Shown one piece after another: positions 59,929-64,000 of a DNA stretch of 64,000 nt; the stretch's first letter is position 1; the number at the start of each line of letters is the position of its first letter. The notes under the pieces are model-generated. The model worked only from the letters and a program-made list of their open reading frames with translations. It had not been told where the DNA came from and made no database searches. Location: the NCBI GenBank assembly GCA_027943335.1, contig BSBK01000765.1, positions 3,021,001-3,085,000 on the forward strand, in the 5' to 3' direction. This DNA is from Chamaecyparis obtusa (Eukaryota > Streptophyta > Pinopsida > Cupressales > Cupressaceae). A program made the position numbers and the translations under genes.

Positions 59929-60744
59929 TCTTCGCAGGAAGCAAAAATCGGGCTATGAAAACTTCGGTCTACAACTTTCACAAACTAAGCAAAACTGTCG
60001 AAAGTACACAAATCTTCTTAGACCTAGTTAAATACTTTAATATTTTAAAAATACTTTCTTTGACTTTATTCCTAAGACATTTAACCCAATCACCTTTTAT
60101 AACATTCAGTCAATTGCTCTAGGCAAATTTATGGATAAGATTATTTGTAAAACTTTGACCAACTGCCTGAAGGTCTTATTTCAAGAGACCTTACAACATT
60201 AAGCCACTAAAAGCAATTTCAAAACATATAAGCTAAAAGTCTAGTTAAAATATACATTAGATTAAAAAATATACAATTTTCATACCTGAGCGCGCGGCTA
60301 TAACTCATGCAATGGTCTTCTTGCTTAGCTCTAGAAGCTCTCCAGCAATCAAAACATATAAGCTACAAGGCCTAACAGCAATTTCAAAACACATAAGCTA
60401 CAAGGCAAGACATATTACATGACATGGCAAAAGGAACAAAATTTACAAGCTTTAGCAAGACATATTAAATGACATCATAGTGCTAGAGAGATCACAATTA
60501 TATGAGTCAAACATAGTCATGAAAAAGCACATAAATTAGTTATTATATGCAATTAAAAGATATATAGTTAGATAGGGACATCCATAGGGCATATTGAAGA
60601 AATGAAATGGTCATATAGATTTCATATAGGATTTTGAAGATGATAGTGTTCTAAGGCAAAGAATCCATTCATATAACCATAATGACATTAAATGTTTAAG
60701 CATGGAAAATCATCAAATACCAAAATAGAGCAGCAATAAATCAT
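59929..60744. other. Upstream region of the transposase gene, no gene seen
   Basis: It should hold the transposase promoter and the 5' end of the transposon. I did not find a terminal inverted repeat or subterminal repeats like those at 47990-48730. Two similar ~40-bp pieces around ACATATAAGCTACAAGGC (60350 and 60395) form an imperfect direct repeat. Confidence 0.45.
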
Positions 60745-61570
60745 TAGCAATAGTATTTGCTTGAAAGTTTCTAAAGCCTTTTCAAAAAATCCATTTTGTA
60801 CATATCATGCAATCATGGCATTCCATGATACCACATTTCTTAGATGGATTTGTTCAAAGAGTTCACGTGCCTCATCTATATTTCCACATTTTGCATACAT
60901 GTCTAATAGGGCAGTTGCAACTACAGCATTTGAGAAAATTTCTTAATCCTTTATAAAGTTGCATTCAGATTTACATCTCCTAGTTGCATTTGTTTGAAAG
61001 TTTATAAAGACTTTTCAACAAATCCATTTTGTGCATATCCTGCAAACATTGTAATCCATGAGACCTTTTTGAGGCAATCTATTAAACCATTCATGTGCCT
61101 TATCTATCCTTCCAAATTTTGCGTAAATGTCTACCAGTGCATTTCCAACCATAATGTCTAATTGAAAAGCCCCTTCCATTATGCTCTGATGGATGTCCGT
61201 ACCCTATTCCAAAGCTCCCATTTTAGCATAGGTAGAGAGAATGTTGACAAAGGTTGCAAAATTAGGATTTACACCTACCAAGTGTATTTGATTGAAAGTT
61301 TCTACAACCTTTTTAACAAATCCATCTTGTGCATATCTTGCAATTGTTGCAGTCCACGAGACCACATTTCTCTGAGGCATTCTCTCAAACAATTTATGTG
61401 CCTTGTCTATGCTTTTACATTTTGCATATATGTCTATAACATAATTTCCAACTATAATATCTCATGAAAACCCCCCTTTCATTATGCTTTGATGGATATC
61501 CATACCCTATTCCAAAGATCCTATTTTGGTACAGATAAGGAGTATGTTGGCAAAGGTTATGGAATTTTTC
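60745..61570 (-). pseudogene. PPR (PLS-type) repeat pseudogene fragment
   Basis: Minus-strand reading gives PPR repeats: MPQRNVVSWTATIARYAQDG (61390), VETFNQIHLVGVNPNFATFV, LSTYAKMGALE, DIHQSIMEGAFQ, VGNALVDIYAKFGRIDKAHE, then after shifts [19 protein letters not shown] and [12 protein letters not shown]. This is the P-L-S spacing of plant organellar RNA-editing PPR proteins. About three repeats appear in two nested copies of similar DNA. There are several stops and frameshifts and neither an initiator region nor a DYW end. The wording (VVSWTA.IA.YAQ, AKMGALE) strongly recalls conifer PPR proteins. Confidence 0.85.
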
Positions 61571-64000
61571 AAGTTTGGTTTAGAACTGTTTGATAAAACT
61601 ATTAAAAAGGGGATCAGTCGATCCATTCAAAAAAAAAGAGGAAGGGAGGAATTCTTTGTAACAACAATTATTCAAAAGACAATAAATTGAAACTGCATTA
61701 GATCAATAAGTGACTATTGTTTTTTTTCTGTGGTATGACCTCATGCATTGATGTGGCTAGGTGAGTCAATTTTGTAGAGCATTGAAGGTTCTTTTTCACT
61801 CGAGTTTGTACTAGCTTAGAGACTGGTGTATTAATTAGTGGGAACCTACAGTAAAAAAGATTACAAAAGATGAAGATGGTAATGATGAAAAACTATGCTT
61901 ACTATACAAGAAAGAAGAGGGTATTTGGTAAGGTCCAAATTGATTGAAAACCAAGATTTCTATCAAGTAGTGGCCCATGCCAAACTTTTTGATAGTTGAG
62001 TTTGTTACTTGCCAAGATCATAATCAAGATTTCTAAGACCTGTTCCTACTAATCAGCTATGGCTAGTTATCTATAACCCTAGACACAAAGCATTACAGAT
62101 CATTGCGTGTCTTATTTATATCTTTGAAAGATGAACAACTATGTCCTTGTTCATGTGCAAAAGCATGGCGAGGCTATTTTGACAATTGCTTGTTGTGGCG
62201 AGTTGCATATCCATTTTCCTTTTAAGGATGATAGCTGAATGTGTCCCTATCCTTGGTTGAGAATTCAATGATCCTATATCCTGCCCAGGAGGTCCAGTGT
62301 GGCCATATCCACAACTAATTGTAAATATATTAAGCTATGTTCCAACTCACATACAAATATATAGCCTTGCCAAATCCCAAGAAGAAAATAATAAAAATTA
62401 TAGAACCATATATTAGTAAATAGGTTTCAATATTTAATCCTATAATTAATAATTAAATTCATGTAATTAAAAAGAAAATATTTGTTAAGTTGAAAAAACA
62501 ATTTATTACCTATTATATATGCTTGTTAGGTGGTTGGAATAATGTAAAACACCCACATGTATTTCAAAATTTTTAAGAGTGATAAGTACTGTTCCCTAAA
62601 ACATGGAACCATAACAAAAGTATTCTATTGGCATAATAACATATTTTAATGTTGGCTTGTATTGCATAAATTCAATGGGTATACCTATTACCCGTGCACT
62701 TGCTCTAAACATATTTTTCTTTAAACTTCATTCTTGAATAAATAGTGTTTTTCGGCCACTTATTTCATTTTTTCGAAAGCATTGTCAGTATTGATCAAAA
62801 TCTTAAAATGCTAAAATTTATATACATATGAAATTTATCATAGCGAATATTTTTTTCATTGAGTGCTATCCAAAATTTGATGATTTTTGTTACATAAGGC
62901 TTGTTCATTATCAAAAACCATTAGTAAAGTTAAAAATAATCCTTTTTAGTTGGATCATATTGCATATCAAAGTCCTATGTTTCGAATTAAGAAATGCTCA
63001 TAGATAGTTTGAGGTGGTAAACTCTTGATAAATGGTGATAAATGGTTATTAGGATGTGGGACGTGTATGTTATGAATGAAATAGGAAAAAGGAAAAAAAT
63101 CATTCACTTTTGAAAAAGCTAGCTGTATCCTCTTTCCAGATTCATGACCAACTTAAAGGTTGACATCGGCATATAAAAAAGAGAACAGTTATGAAAGTTG
63201 GATCCAAAATAAATAACCCAAGCAACATTTGAAAATTGGCACTTTACCCTAGGAAGTCATCCAAAAGAAAAGAGACAGCTTTTTATATTTTAAAACGAGA
63301 GAAAATAAAGGTTTGTTGCCAGTACTTGAAAAGGTCAGCTAACAAAAAGAATCGCACCATGAAGAATAATATACATCTTGGGCAACATAATCTACAAGGA
63401 AGGGTAAAGCTTTTTCTTCTAGGACTAATGGAACTTTTGTTAGCTATTTAGTGAATACTCAATTTTAACAATAAGTCTTGTAGGTCCCTATGCAGTTGTT
63501 TGGCTTATTTTGGCAAGCAACTATTGTTTAACATTTTTAAGCAGCAATTTGGAGAGCTGGTGGCCCCATGGATAGAAAAATCTAATACTCATTTTTAAGC
63601 ATTCCTCTTAAATAATAATATAAACAAAAATTTATAATAATATTTCTTACAAATAAAATTTGGAAAATTTTTTTTAGGCAAATAAAAAGGAGAGGAATAA
63701 AATTGGTGAAGACATGTCATTTTTCTTAATAAGTTGCAGCACCCCTTTTTTTCAAAGCCTATTTTCAGTTTTTAAGAAGCTGTTGCTCCACTAAAATAGG
63801 GAAAGATTCCAATTTATCCTTTCTCTCTAATAAAAAATTTACATGGGAACACGACTGTTTAACTTTAAGCAGAAATTGTGCATAAGCAGCCGCATGGAGA
63901 CATGGGGTTACTCTTACTAAGAGTTGATCTACTAAAGGTTGTGAAGTCTTAGTAGTCTTTTTAGAAATGGCTATTTGATTACATGGAATGATTTTCAGGT
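61571..64000. other. AT-rich non-coding end of the window
   Basis: No domain, RNA gene or terminal repeat found. The 71-codon frame at 63236-63451 is rich in Lys and looks accidental. Confidence 0.55.

Noticed and set aside
60470..60483. ATCATAGTG as a possible right terminus of the CACTA element
   Set aside because: No matching inverted sequence is found at the left side and there is no paired 3-bp duplication.

Overview
The window looks like nuclear intergenic DNA from a large, repeat-rich plant genome. I favour a gymnosperm, probably a conifer. The reasons are dense nested LTR retrotransposons, a decayed PPR repeat cluster with wording typical of conifer PPR proteins, and a multi-exon plant CACTA-type transposon. 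This is read by eye and is not proven. I see no intact host gene, tRNA, rRNA or CRISPR array.

Left part (1-26.9 kb). A decayed minus-strand coding remnant (about 1-800) precedes a 2.1-kb almost perfect palindrome (1109-3205). The palindrome has TG...CA ends and a 5-bp target duplication, and both ends look like the U3 end of an LTR. AT-rich DNA follows, with a 1.6-kb segment (7102-8720) that recurs at 24943-26610. Between the two copies sits a complete 10.2-kb LTR retrotransposon (11966-22210, target duplication CTTTC). It has no pol genes but carries an intact 836-codon Ser-rich ORF, a 44-bp tandem array and a family of short repeated motifs.

Middle part (26.9-47.2 kb). This is a stack of LTR elements. 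A 3.6-kb minus-strand non-autonomous element (26864-30445, GTATT) carries a TRIM in its interior. A decayed plus-strand Ty3/gypsy element (30971-36942, CATTT) has LTRs that share blocks with the 3.6-kb element, so the two look like a non-autonomous/autonomous pair. A third element (38099-46343, AATAG) is itself invaded by a minus-strand gypsy element (38939 to about 44390) that keeps gag and part of the protease but has lost RT, RNase H and integrase. A second TRIM of the same family lies at 46821-47155.

Right part (47.4-64 kb). Simple repeats (TA, then CT, then GA) and a strong cruciform lead into a CpG-rich array of short repeats with hairpins (47990-48730), resembling CACTA subterminal DNA. 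Two minus-strand multi-exon genes follow. One joins a SET-like domain to a Ptta/En/Spm TnpA-like region (about 50.1-53.6 kb). The other is a TNP2 transposase with DUF4218, DUF4216 and a long Asp-rich tail (55587-59928). Both have in-frame stops. A plus-strand exon-like fragment lies between them and may be captured host sequence. A PPR pseudogene (60745-61570) and featureless AT-rich DNA end the window.

The most interesting candidates are the SET domain linked to a CACTA transposon, the two-U3-ended LTR palindrome, and the Ser-rich-ORF retroelement family.
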